Under the pieces are notes generated by a model. The model did no database searches. It saw only the letters and a program-made list of their open reading frames with translations, and was not told the DNA's origin. Source: Rhodococcus sp. IEGM 1381 (lineage in GTDB: Bacteria; Actinomycetota; Actinomycetes; Mycobacteriales; Mycobacteriaceae). From it: 64,000 bases of DNA. The translations under genes and the position numbers were made by a program. Numbering within the stretch: the first letter of the stretch is position 1; every line of letters begins with the position of its first letter. Positions 26,084-34,208 of the stretch are shown one piece after another. The stretch lies in contig NZ_JASHKQ010000018.1 in assembly GCF_030056795.1 (NCBI RefSeq), positions 1 through 64,000 on the forward strand, in the 5' to 3' direction.

Positions 26084-26276
26084 GTGCCGGTTCGGACCGG
26101 TAGGATTGGCGCTCGTCGTGCCAGCCAGCCGGTGTGCAGCCGTGGGCGAGTACGTGGCCCCAGCGCCAGCTCGGTGACCAAGGCTTTTGGCTCGAAGCCC
26201 TCAGAGCTTGGTTGTCAGGTAGGCGTACGCAAACGGCGTGCGCGAAAACGCTAGAGAAGAACGTGAGGACACCCGC
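26084..26276 (+). promoter_or_regulatory. Long structured leader of the bS22 gene
   Basis: After a CCGGT/ACCGG hairpin and a possible -10 TAGGAT (26101-26106), the roughly 165-nt leader shows nested pairing: TGGCGCT (26107-26113) with AGCGCCA (26162-26168), then ACCAA (26177-26181) with TTGGT (26208-26212), enclosing GGCTT/AAGCC. This much structure ahead of a ribosomal protein gene suggests regulation in the RNA. I do not recognise a known riboswitch. Confidence 0.45.
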
Positions 26277-26378
26277 ATGGGTTCAGTGATCAAGAAGCGT
26301 CGCAAGCGCATGTCGAAGAAGAAGCACCGCAAGCTGCTTCGTCGTACCCGCGTACAGCGCAGGAAACTCGGCAAGTAG
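26277..26378 (+). CDS. Small ribosomal subunit protein bS22 (33 aa)
   Basis: A 33-residue, extremely basic protein starting [19 protein letters not shown] and ending RKLGK. This is the AURKAIP1/COX24-type peptide seen as bS22 in mycobacterial ribosome structures, annotated Rv0500B in M. tuberculosis. The sequence is nearly invariant in actinobacteria. GTGAGGA precedes the ATG. It is followed by a strong terminator, so it is transcribed alone or with the HTH gene upstream. Confidence 0.93.
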
Positions 26379-26398
26379 TTCTGCCGGCATAGCTTTCA

Positions 26399-26435
26399 CC
26401 AGGAGGCCCGTCACCATCGGTGGCGGGCCTCCTGG
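26399..26435 (+). terminator. Strong terminator after the bS22 gene
   Basis: 17-nt arms 26399-26415 and 26419-26435 (CCAGGAGGCCCG and following bases) pair with a single G:U around a 3-nt loop. It lies 20 nt after the bS22 stop. Confidence 0.88.
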
Positions 26436-26521
26436 CGTTCGTGGATGGGCTTTGCTTCTCACCCTCGCGTCTGCCCACCGATCCAGTAGGCTTTGGACGG
26501 AGCCGATGTTGGGGGTGCGCA

Positions 26522-27652
26522 GTGAGTCCGAGCGATCGTGGTGTTGCCGCGCCCCGAGTGGTCCTGGTGACCGGAGCCAGTCGTTTTCTCGGCGGATACC
26601 TCGTCACCAGACTGGCCCAGAACCCGCAGATCGAACGGGTGATCGCCGTCGATGCGCTGTCGCCGAGCAAGGATCTGCTCCGACGCATGGGCCGCGCCGA
26701 ATTCGTCCGTGCGGACATTCGAAACCCGTTGATCGGCAAAGTGATTCGTAATGCCGGCGTGGATACCGTCGTGCATGCTGCCACCGTGGCCAAGCCCCCC
26801 AAATCCGGGGGCCGCGCCACGATGAAAGACCTCAACGTCATCGGCGCGATGCAGCTGTTCGCGGTGTGCCAGAAATCTCCGACGGTGGAGAAGGTGGTCC
26901 TGCGTTCGTCCTCCTCGGTGTACGGCTGCAGCGCGAAGGATCCGGTGAAGTTCACCGAGGAGATGAGTGCCCGACGCCCACCGAACGGTGCGTATGCGCG
27001 GGACACCATCGACATCGAGGGATACGTTCGCGGACTCGGCCGTCGACGACCGGACATCGCTGTGTCGATCCTCCGCATGGCACCGCTGATCGGTCCGCGA
27101 TTGAACGGCACCATCTCGCGGTACATGACCTCGCCGCTGATCCCGAGCATCATCGGCCGCGATGCACGTATGCAGTTGCTGCACGAGGAAGACGCCCTCG
27201 CCGCGCTCGAGCGCGCCACCATCGGTGGTCCGGCGGGCACGTTCAACATCGGGGCCGACGGCACGATCATGCTGTCGCAGGCGATCCGCCGTGCCGGGCG
27301 CGTCCAGGTGCCGGTTCCATTTCCATTGTTCAAGAGTGTCGGCCGCGCTCTCATGGGCGGCATGATGCGGGAATTCACCACTGAGCAACTCGACTACTTC
27401 CACTTCGGCTGCGGCCTCGACACCACCCGGATGCGTTCGGTCCTGGGCTTCGAGCCGCGGTGGACTACGGTTCAGGCGTTCGACGACTTCGTCCGCGGCG
27501 CGGCGCTGCGCCCGGTCATCAGGACCGAGTGGGTGGACGGCATCGAGAATCGACTGCTCTCGGCCGTCGATACCGGCGCATCCACGGCGCGCGCACTGGC
27601 AGCACTGCGTAGCTCGGACACAGTGCGAAGTTCGGGAGGGACGGGTGAGTGA
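26522..27652 (+). CDS. NAD-dependent epimerase/dehydratase family protein
   Basis: A 376-residue extended SDR. The NAD motif VTGASRFLGGYL is near residue 17. A catalytic Ser and an imperfect YxxxK-like motif are seen (SSSSVYG, then AYARDTIDIE, where lysine is not obvious), so activity may be altered. It aligns in position with Rv0501 (annotated galE2/galE3-like). The GTG at 26522 is in frame; further upstream the frame is the terminator region. The acyltransferase gene overlaps its 3' end by 8 nt, so the pair probably act together, perhaps on envelope lipids. Confidence 0.82.
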   Translation: MSPSDRGVAAPRVVLVTGASRFLGGYLVTRLAQNPQIERVIAVDALSPSKDLLRRMGRAEFVRADIRNPLIGKVIRNAGVDTVVHAATVAKPPKSGGRATMKDLNVIGAMQLFAVCQKSPTVEKVVLRSSSSVYGCSAKDPVKFTEEMSARRPPNGAYARDTIDIEGYVRGLGRRRPDIAVSILRMAPLIGPRLNGTISRYMTSPLIPSIIGRDARMQLLHEEDALAALERATIGGPAGTFNIGADGTIMLSQAIRRAGRVQVPVPFPLFKSVGRALMGGMMREFTTEQLDYFHFGCGLDTTRMRSVLGFEPRWTTVQAFDDFVRGAALRPVIRTEWVDGIENRLLSAVDTGASTARALAALRSSDTVRSSGGTGE

Positions 27653-28685
27653 AGTGGCCAAAGTAATTCCACTGCACGGTGGCCGCTCGGTCCGTGCGTC
27701 GCAGGGTTCGCGCGAACGGCACCCCTCCGCCTACACCGAGCCGCGTGAGCCGACGCCACTGCTCGACCCTGCCCCCGCAGTCGCGTCCGCCCCGGCGGCA
27801 GTGATCCCGACTCCGTTGCTCTCGATGATCGACGACACCAAGACCGCCGTTGTCGACCAGATCTCCTCCGTTGCCGAATTCGTACGTCGGCGTCTGGCCG
27901 GCGATTACAGCGTCGACGAGTTCGGCTACGACCCGCATTTCGCCGACGCCATCTGGCTTCCGTTGCTGCGGCCGCTGTTCGAGAAGTGGTTCCGCGTCGA
28001 AGTCAAAGGCATCGAGAACATCCCGTCGGACGGCGGCGCACTCGTCGTCGCCAACCACGCAGGCGTGGTTCCCGTCGACGCGTTGATGGCGTCGGTCGCG
28101 GTGCGCGATCACCATCCGGCGCACCGTCCGTTGCGAATGTTGGCTGCCGACATGGCTTTCGAGATGCCCGGCGTCGGCACCATCGCCCGCAAGGCCGGGC
28201 ACACGCTGGCATGCAACCCCGATGCCGAGCGTCTGCTGCGTACCGGCGAACTCGCAGCAGTGTTTCCCGAGGGCTTCAAGGGCATCGGCAAGCCGTTCAG
28301 CGAGCGCTACAAATTGCAGCGGTTCGGCCGCGGCGGGTTCGTGTCGGCGGCTCTGCGAACCGGAGCACCGATTATCCCGTGCTCGATTGTCGGCTCGGAG
28401 GAGATCTACCCGAAGATCGGCGACATCGCGCCACTGGCTCGACTGATGGGCATGCCGTATTTTCCGGTTACGCCGTTCTTCCCGCACTTCGGTCCGCTCG
28501 GCCTGATCCCGTTGCCGTCCAAGTGGTACATCGAGTTCGGTAAGCCGATTCCTACCGACTCGTACGACGCCACCGCGTTCGAGGATCCGATGGTGCTCTT
28601 CGAGCTGACCGACCACGTTCGCGAAACCATTCAGCACACGCTGTACCGACTGCTGGCCAAGAGGCGCAACGTCTTCCTGGGGTGA
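27645..28685 (+). CDS. Lysophospholipid acyltransferase family protein (PlsC domain)
   Basis: A 346-residue PlsC-type acyltransferase. After about 90 hydrophilic residues the HX4D motif is NHAGVVPVD, and the glycerol-phosphate binding block is FPEGFKGIGKPF. It would esterify an acyl group onto a lipid acceptor at the membrane face. The location after the epimerase gene matches Rv0502. The exact substrate is unknown. Confidence 0.85.
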   Translation: MSEVAKVIPLHGGRSVRASQGSRERHPSAYTEPREPTPLLDPAPAVASAPAAVIPTPLLSMIDDTKTAVVDQISSVAEFVRRRLAGDYSVDEFGYDPHFADAIWLPLLRPLFEKWFRVEVKGIENIPSDGGALVVANHAGVVPVDALMASVAVRDHHPAHRPLRMLAADMAFEMPGVGTIARKAGHTLACNPDAERLLRTGELAAVFPEGFKGIGKPFSERYKLQRFGRGGFVSAALRTGAPIIPCSIVGSEEIYPKIGDIAPLARLMGMPYFPVTPFFPHFGPLGLIPLPSKWYIEFGKPIPTDSYDATAFEDPMVLFELTDHVRETIQHTLYRLLAKRRNVFLG

Positions 28686-28701
28686 ACGCACGGGTTATCC
28701 T

Positions 28702-29196
28702 GTGCCAGTGCACATTCGCAACACCACCATCGACGACCTGCCCGAGATTCTCGACATCCACAACGATGCCGTCGCCAACACGACTGCCATCTGGGACGAG
28801 GAACAGGTCGACCTCGCCGACCGCACGGCCTGGTTCGACGGCCGCCTCGCGGCGGGATACCCCGTCCTCACCGCCGAGGTCGACGGCCGGGTGGCCGGCT
28901 ACGCGTCGTACGGTCAGTGGCGGGTCAAGAGTGGTTATCGGCACTCGGTGGAGCACTCGGTGTACATCCACCGGGACTTCTACCGGCGTGGCCTGGCCAG
29001 TGCGCTGCTCAGCGAATTGATCGAGCGGGCCAGGACAGGCGACGTGCACGTGCTGGTGGGGTTCATCGAGTCCGAGAACACCACCTCGATCGCTCTGCAC
29101 CGGAAATTCGGCTTCGCCACCGTCGGGCAGATGCCTGAGGTAGGCGTCAAGTTCGGCCGATGGCTCGACCTGACCCTGATGCAGCTGACGCTCTGA
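28702..29196 (+). CDS. GNAT N-acetyltransferase (phosphinothricin acetyltransferase-like)
   Basis: A 164-residue GNAT enzyme. The acetyl-CoA loop is YRRGLASALL, preceded by HSVYIHRDF, with the Pat/Bar-type opening IRNTTIDDLPEILDIHNDAV and the aromatic W-R-V-K-S-G-Y segment. Members acetylate amino groups of phosphinothricin-like compounds, methionine sulfone or other small amines, and the natural substrate is uncertain. The start is GTG 28702, or GTG 28708. It converges with the HAD gene. Confidence 0.85.
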   Translation: MPVHIRNTTIDDLPEILDIHNDAVANTTAIWDEEQVDLADRTAWFDGRLAAGYPVLTAEVDGRVAGYASYGQWRVKSGYRHSVEHSVYIHRDFYRRGLASALLSELIERARTGDVHVLVGFIESENTTSIALHRKFGFATVGQMPEVGVKFGRWLDLTLMQLTL

Positions 29197-29214
29197 TCGC
29201 CCTGCCCGGCTGGG

Positions 29215-30201
29215 TCAGCCCTTGCGACGGCCGATCACGGCAGCGAGTCCGCCGCCCACTGCGCCCAAGGCCAACGCTGTCGGAACGCCGATCTTGGCGG
29301 CCTTGCGTCCGGTGCGGTAGTCGCGAATTTCCCAGCCCCGGTTCTTGGCCAGCTCACGAAGGTCCGGATCGGGATTGATCGCCACGGCGGTCCCGACGAG
29401 CGAAAGCATCGGAACATCGTTGTGGCTGTCCGAGTACGCGGTGCACCGCTTGAGATTGAGGCCTTCCCGCACTGCCAGTGAGCGCACTGCGTGCGCCTTG
29501 CCGATGCCGTGGAGGATGTCTCCGACGAGGCGGCCGGTGAACACCCCGTCCTTGCTCTCGGCGACGGTTCCCAGTGCCCCGGTGAGGCCGAGCCGCTTGG
29601 CGATGATCTGAGCCAGTTCCAGGGGAGTGGCGGTGACCAGCCACACCTGCTGGCCGGCGTCGAGGTGCATCTGGGCGAGAGCACGAGTGCCGGCCCAGAT
29701 CTTGTCGGCGATGACCTCGTCGTAGATCTCCTCGCCGAGCGTGGTCAGTTCGGAGGTGGGACGGCCCGTGATGAACGAGAGCGCCTTCTCCCGGCCGCTG
29801 GCCACGTCCTCGCTGTTCTCCTTGCCGCTGACCCTGAATTTCACTTGCTGCCAAGCGAATTGAGCCAAGTCGCCACTGGTGAAGTATTTACGAGCAGCCA
29901 GCCCGCGAGCGAAATGAATGATCGATGCGCCCTGGACCATGGTGTTGTCCACATCGAAGAAGGCCGCAGCGGTGAGATCCCGCGGTATCGCGCCCTCGGA
30001 CTCGATCCGCAACGCGAGAGCGGCGTCGGCACTGGCCTGGCCCGCCACGTTGGCGCGGACTTCTGCATCGGACGGACCGAAGGGGTTGCGAATCCTGCGA
30101 ATACGCCGCTTGAACTGCTTGTCCCCGCGCGGATCCTCGGTGTCGACCATGTCGATATCGGGCGTGGCCTCGATCGGCAGGTCGGTTCCCCCGTCACTCA
30201 C
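29215..30201 (-). CDS. HAD-superfamily subfamily IB hydrolase (SerB-like, Rv0505c-type)
   Basis: A 328-residue phosphatase. Motif I FFDVDNT (Asp83, Asp85), motif II VTAT and motif [16 protein letters not shown] are all present, so hydrolase activity is likely. It resembles phosphoserine phosphatase-type HAD-IB proteins, and Rv0505c is annotated serB1. A small hydrophobic stretch ([19 protein letters not shown]) ends the protein. GGGAGGAGGA sets the start at GTG 30201; the frame continues upstream to 30240 without a better signal. Confidence 0.83.
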   Translation of the reverse strand: MSDGGTDLPIEATPDIDMVDTEDPRGDKQFKRRIRRIRNPFGPSDAEVRANVAGQASADAALALRIESEGAIPRDLTAAAFFDVDNTMVQGASIIHFARGLAARKYFTSGDLAQFAWQQVKFRVSGKENSEDVASGREKALSFITGRPTSELTTLGEEIYDEVIADKIWAGTRALAQMHLDAGQQVWLVTATPLELAQIIAKRLGLTGALGTVAESKDGVFTGRLVGDILHGIGKAHAVRSLAVREGLNLKRCTAYSDSHNDVPMLSLVGTAVAINPDPDLRELAKNRGWEIRDYRTGRKAAKIGVPTALALGAVGGGLAAVIGRRKG

Positions 30202-30394
30202 TTCGGTCCTCCTCCCACTCGAGTACTCGATGCAGCCCACTCGGTCACCCTCGCAGCCCGCTCGGTTACTGAAACAGCCTAGTCGTGGGTCCGACAGGAC
30301 CGGCGGGGGACAAGCGAAGCCGGCCGAGAGGGCGGGCAGTTGGGGTAGTGGTCTGTGACGTTCGTCTCCATTGCGGACGTGTCACAGTGGACGG

Positions 30395-30676
30395 ATGCAG
30401 ACGACTCCCCCCGGCGTGGCTCTTCTCACCCGTGCAGGCTGCCATTCGTGCGCCCACGCGCTGGAGGTGTTGAACGAGGTTTGCGGCGAGTTCGACGTGG
30501 CCGTCACGGTCGTCGACGTCGACGAGGCGGCATCGGAATCGCCTGACCTGCGTGCGGAGTACGGGGACCGAGTGCCGGTGGTACTGCTCGACGGCATCGA
30601 GCACAGCTACTGGGAGGTGGACGTGCCCCGATTGCGGGCCGATCTGGCTCGGGCAGGGCACCCTAAGAACGTGTGA
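30395..30676 (+). CDS. Glutaredoxin-family protein
   Basis: A 93-residue thioredoxin-fold protein with redox motif CHSC (Cys16, Cys19) and the cis-proline region DRVPVVLLDG. It may reduce disulfides with mycothiol or another thiol as partner, which is inference. It is located as Rv0508 is, ahead of the haem operon. The ATG at 30395 is used. Upstream, CTGTGAC (30353-30359) and GTCACAG (30381-30387) form a small inverted repeat. Confidence 0.82.
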   Translation: MQTTPPGVALLTRAGCHSCAHALEVLNEVCGEFDVAVTVVDVDEAASESPDLRAEYGDRVPVVLLDGIEHSYWEVDVPRLRADLARAGHPKNV

Positions 30677-30715
30677 TTCGTCTCCGTGTGCAGGTGAAGG
30701 CCGGTATGCGCAACT

Positions 30716-30733
30716 TTGTTCATTCGTTCACAA
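30716..30733 (+). promoter_or_regulatory. Candidate Rex operator upstream of rex-hemACD
   Basis: TTGTTCA-TTCG-TTCACAA resembles the Rex consensus TTGTGAA-N4-TTCACAA. The right half-site is perfect, the left matches 5 of 7, and the 4-nt spacer is exact. It lies about 100 nt before the rex start. Rex autoregulation of rex-hemACD is known in Streptomyces coelicolor. Confidence 0.55.
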
Positions 30734-30831
30734 GCAGTTACCGTGGTGTGAACAGCATTCGTGAAATAGACACGAACGCAGGATCAGCGTGAAGACCGGC
30801 ATCGACGCCGTTCGGACGAGGAGCCCCAGAC

Positions 30832-31662
30832 GTGACCGAAGAGCGCCCGTCGCCCAGCGGCGTAGAGCGGGTCATCCCTCAGGCTACGGTCACCCGTCTG
30901 GCGACCTACCTGCGGGTCCTCTCGATCCTCGCAGACGAGGGCGTTCTCATCGTCTCCAGTGAAGAACTGGCCACCGCAGCGGGTGTCGGATCGGCCAAAC
31001 TCCGCAAGGATCTCTCCTTTCTCGGCCCCAACGGCGTTCGGGGTGTCGGCTACGACGTCGCACGGCTGCGCGCCAAGATCGAGAGCGCACTCGGACTCGA
31101 TCGTGGACACCGCGTCGTACTGGCGGGAGTCGGCAATCTGGGACAGGCGCTGGCCGGGTACGGCGGATTCGCGCGTCGCGGCTTCACCATGGTCGGCCTC
31201 TTCGACCGAGACCCGGCTCGGGTGGGCACAGACGTCGACGGACTGACCGTCCGGCACGTCGACGATCTCGACAAGGCCTGCCGTGAACTCGAGGCGACCA
31301 TCGGCGTCATCGCCACCCCTGACGACGCAGTGCACGTCGTCGCCGAAAAGCTCGTTGCAGGCGGCGTCGAGTGCATTCTGAGCTTCTCGCCGATGGTGCT
31401 CGACGTTCCCGAACACGTCGAGGTACGGCGGGTGGACCTGGCGGTGGAGATGCAGGTGCTCTCCTTCAACAGCTCTCGCAATGTGTCCGAACCGGCCGAC
31501 GTGACCGCACCGACCGTCGTCACTGCGCCTCGGCCACAGCCGGTCTCACCGCCTCCACTCACGTCCACGGCACGTCTGGGCCGCAGTCACGGCCCGCGCA
31601 TCGCCGGTAATCCAAGCCCAGTCAACAGTTCGACAAGAAACGGATCGGTGATTGCACCGTGA
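30832..31662 (+). CDS. rex: Redox-sensing transcriptional repressor Rex
   Basis: A 276-residue NADH/NAD+-sensing repressor. The N-terminal winged helix includes [21 protein letters not shown], the Rossmann domain has [15 protein letters not shown], and the C-terminal swapped-helix region is present through about residue 215. About 55 residues of Pro/Ser/Thr-rich tail follow, longer than in typical Rex. The GTG at 30832 starts the family N-terminus. It overlaps hemA (GTGA), so haem synthesis is in the same transcript and probably tied to respiratory state. Confidence 0.93.
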   Translation: MTEERPSPSGVERVIPQATVTRLATYLRVLSILADEGVLIVSSEELATAAGVGSAKLRKDLSFLGPNGVRGVGYDVARLRAKIESALGLDRGHRVVLAGVGNLGQALAGYGGFARRGFTMVGLFDRDPARVGTDVDGLTVRHVDDLDKACRELEATIGVIATPDDAVHVVAEKLVAGGVECILSFSPMVLDVPEHVEVRRVDLAVEMQVLSFNSSRNVSEPADVTAPTVVTAPRPQPVSPPPLTSTARLGRSHGPRIAGNPSPVNSSTRNGSVIAP

Positions 31663-33071
31663 GTGTCCTTCTCGTCGGGATATCGCACCGTAGCGCTCCC
31701 GTCGCAGTTCTCGAGCGTGTCGCGATCACGGACACCGATCGCCCGAAACTGACCGACAAACTGATGGCCAGCGGAAGCATCTCCGAGGTCATGGTGGTGT
31801 CCACGTGCAACCGCGTCGAGATCTACGCCGTCGTCGACGCCTTTCACGGCGCGTTGACGGCCGTCGGCGAGGTACTCGGTGAACACTCCGGACTCGAGAT
31901 CGCGGACCTGACCAAGCACGCCTATGTGCGCTACAGCGAAGCCGCCGTCGAGCATCTGTTCGCAGTGGCCAGCGGCCTGGACTCGATGGTCATCGGCGAG
32001 CAGCAGATCCTCGGCCAGATCCGGTCGGCATACGCCGCCTCGGACGGGCAGCAGGCATCCGGCCGGGTGATGCACGAACTGGCTCAGCAGGCGCTGCGCG
32101 TTGGCAAGCGGGTGCATAGCGAAACCGGGATCGACTCCGCCGGAGCCTCGGTGGTCTCGGTGGCCCTCGATCGCGCCGCCGAGACGTTCGGCGGTTCCCT
32201 CGCCGGTCGCAAGGCCGTCGTCCTCGGAGCCGGAGCCATGGGCGGCCTCGCCGTCGCGCACCTCGGCCGCGCCGGAATCGGCGGCCTCACCATCGTCAAC
32301 CGCACCCGCGAGCGGGCCGACCACCTGGCCGAGAACGCCGTCTCGAACGGAATCGCGGCAACGTCGGTCGCCCTCGAAAATCTGTCCGACGCGGTGGCCG
32401 AGGCCGACATCCTCATCACCTGTACCGGTGCGGTGGGGGCCGTGGTCTCCATCGCCGATGCTCACCTCGCCCTCGTCGGCCGCGACGCCGAGCACCCGCT
32501 GGTGATCTGCGACCTCGGACTGCCCCGCGACGTCGACGCCGCGGTGGCGCAGCTGCCGGGCATCACCGTCTTCGACATGGAGTCGCTTCAGCGCGATCCC
32601 GCAGCCGGTGCTGCGGCGAACGACGCGTCGGCGGCTCGCGAGATCGTATCCAGTGAACTCTCGGGTTACCTTGCGGGGCAACGACTTGCCGAGGTCACCC
32701 CCACCGTCACCGCACTGCGTCAGCGCGCGGCCGAAGTGGTCGAGGGCGAGTTGTTGCGCCTCGAGTCGCGGCTGCCCGGCCTCGATTCGCCGCAGCGCGA
32801 CGAGGTGGCCCGGACCGTGCGCCGTGTAGTCGACAAGTTGCTGCACTCGCCAACGGTGCGCGTCAAGCAGCTCGCCAGCACCCCGGGCGGGGATTCCTAC
32901 GCCGCGGCGCTGCGGGAGTTGTTCGAGCTGAGCCCCGGTTCGGTCGATGCGGTGGCGACGCCGATGGAGATCGGCTCGCTGGAGCTGGTCGACGACTTCA
33001 CCGCCAGCCGTACCGATCTGCGCTCGGACTCGTACCCCGGCGGCACCGCCGGTCAGGAGCGATCGGAATGA
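31659..33071 (+). CDS. hemA: Glutamyl-tRNA reductase
   Basis: A 470-residue enzyme reducing Glu-tRNA to glutamate-1-semialdehyde, the first step of C5-pathway haem synthesis. The catalytic Cys50 is in [18 protein letters not shown] is conserved, and the NADPH domain has [15 protein letters not shown]. The C-terminal dimerisation domain is complete. The GTG at 31659 overlaps the rex stop. Its partner HemL is encoded separately at 49.3 kb. Confidence 0.96.
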   Translation: MSVLLVGISHRSAPVAVLERVAITDTDRPKLTDKLMASGSISEVMVVSTCNRVEIYAVVDAFHGALTAVGEVLGEHSGLEIADLTKHAYVRYSEAAVEHLFAVASGLDSMVIGEQQILGQIRSAYAASDGQQASGRVMHELAQQALRVGKRVHSETGIDSAGASVVSVALDRAAETFGGSLAGRKAVVLGAGAMGGLAVAHLGRAGIGGLTIVNRTRERADHLAENAVSNGIAATSVALENLSDAVAEADILITCTGAVGAVVSIADAHLALVGRDAEHPLVICDLGLPRDVDAAVAQLPGITVFDMESLQRDPAAGAAANDASAAREIVSSELSGYLAGQRLAEVTPTVTALRQRAAEVVEGELLRLESRLPGLDSPQRDEVARTVRRVVDKLLHSPTVRVKQLASTPGGDSYAAALRELFELSPGSVDAVATPMEIGSLELVDDFTASRTDLRSDSYPGGTAGQERSE

Positions 33072-34045
33072 GCGACATCGTCAAGATCGGTACTCGCGGA
33101 AGCCTTCTCGCGACCACTCAGGCCGACACCGTGCGCGTGGCTCTCGCCGCAGCAGGGGTCGAGGCGGAACTGGTGATCGTCAAGACTGCGGGCGATCTGT
33201 CTGCCGCACCCGTACAGACGATCGGCGTCGGGGTCTTCACCGCAGCGCTGCGCGAGGCACTCGCCGACGGCACCGTCGACATCGCCGTGCACTCCTACAA
33301 GGATCTGCCGACCGCAGCCGACGATCGGTTCGTCATCGCGGCCATCCCGGCCCGCGAAGATCCCCGAGACGCCCTGGTGGCCCGCGACGGGCTGGTGCTG
33401 GGCGAGCTGCCCACGGATGCGAAGGTCGGTACCTCCGCACCCCGTCGGATTGCTCAATTGCGAGCTCTCGGACAGGGATTGGACGTCCGGCCGCTGCGAG
33501 GCAACCTCGACACCAGGATCGGGAAGGTGGCCTCGGGCGAGCTCGACGCCGTCATCGTCGCCCGCGCCGGGCTGTCCCGCATCGGCCGACTCGACGTCGT
33601 CACCGAAGCACTCGATCCGGTACAGCTGCTGCCGGCACCCGCTCAAGGTGCCCTGGCTGTCGAATGCCGCACCGGCGACACCGATCTCGCGGCGGCCATC
33701 GCCACCCTCGACGACGCACACTCGCGTGCCGCGGTGGCAGCCGAACGCGGACTGCTGGCCGAACTCGAAGCCGGCTGCACCGCTCCGGTCGGCGCGATCG
33801 CCGAGGTCGTCGAATCCATCGACGAGGACGGCCGCATCTTCGACGAACTGTCGTTGCGCGGTTGCGTCGCCGCGATCGACGGCAGCGACACCATCCGCGC
33901 GTCGATCGTCGGATCACCCGACCGCGCCGAGGAGCTGGGCCGAGAACTGGCCCGCGAACTGCTCGATCTCGGTGCCCGCGAACTCGTTTCAGTCACCGAA
34001 CCAGCGCAGGCCGGTTCTCACGTACAGGGTGGATCTCATGTCTAG
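33068..34045 (+). CDS. hemC: Porphobilinogen deaminase (hydroxymethylbilane synthase)
   Basis: A 325-residue enzyme joining four porphobilinogens. The N-terminal [21 protein letters not shown] and the dipyrromethane-cofactor cysteine in [10 protein letters not shown] are intact. The final residues ([12 protein letters not shown]) are a repetitive tail. The ATG overlaps the hemA stop (ATGA). A short basic ORF starts inside its 3' end, before hemD. Confidence 0.96.
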   Translation: MSDIVKIGTRGSLLATTQADTVRVALAAAGVEAELVIVKTAGDLSAAPVQTIGVGVFTAALREALADGTVDIAVHSYKDLPTAADDRFVIAAIPAREDPRDALVARDGLVLGELPTDAKVGTSAPRRIAQLRALGQGLDVRPLRGNLDTRIGKVASGELDAVIVARAGLSRIGRLDVVTEALDPVQLLPAPAQGALAVECRTGDTDLAAAIATLDDAHSRAAVAAERGLLAELEAGCTAPVGAIAEVVESIDEDGRIFDELSLRGCVAAIDGSDTIRASIVGSPDRAEELGRELARELLDLGARELVSVTEPAQAGSHVQGGSHV

Positions 34046-34208
34046 GGCCATAACGGCACCCGTCCGCGGACGCGCCAAACGCACGGCGACCCGTCCGGCC
34101 GTACGAAGAGAGTCGATCGCTACCGCTCGACTGATTCCGAAACGGGGCGCGGCAACCCCGATAGAACTGCAGTACCCATACAAAACAGCACTGGAGAACA
34201 ACCGATGA
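34038..34208 (+). CDS. Putative small basic protein between hemC and hemD (56 aa)
   Basis: A 56-codon ORF whose ATG (34038) overlaps the end of hemC and whose TGA (34206-34208) overlaps the hemD ATG at 34205. AGGGTGG (34025-34031) is well placed as a ribosome-binding site. The product is very Arg/Lys-rich ([18 protein letters not shown]) with an aromatic end ([13 protein letters not shown]). The double overlap looks like translational coupling through the operon. I know no family for it; it could be a coupling ORF without a functional product. Confidence 0.45.
   Translation: MSRAITAPVRGRAKRTATRPAVRRESIATARLIPKRGAATPIELQYPYKTALENNR

Noticed and set aside
30353..30387. CRP-type operator before the glutaredoxin gene
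   Set aside because: CTGTGAC and GTCACAG are 21 nt apart, far more than the 6-8 nt in a CRP site.
30733..30775. Second Rex site around the TGTGAAC at about 30748
   Set aside because: The second half-site reads TTCGTGA with wrong spacing, so only the site at 30716 fits.
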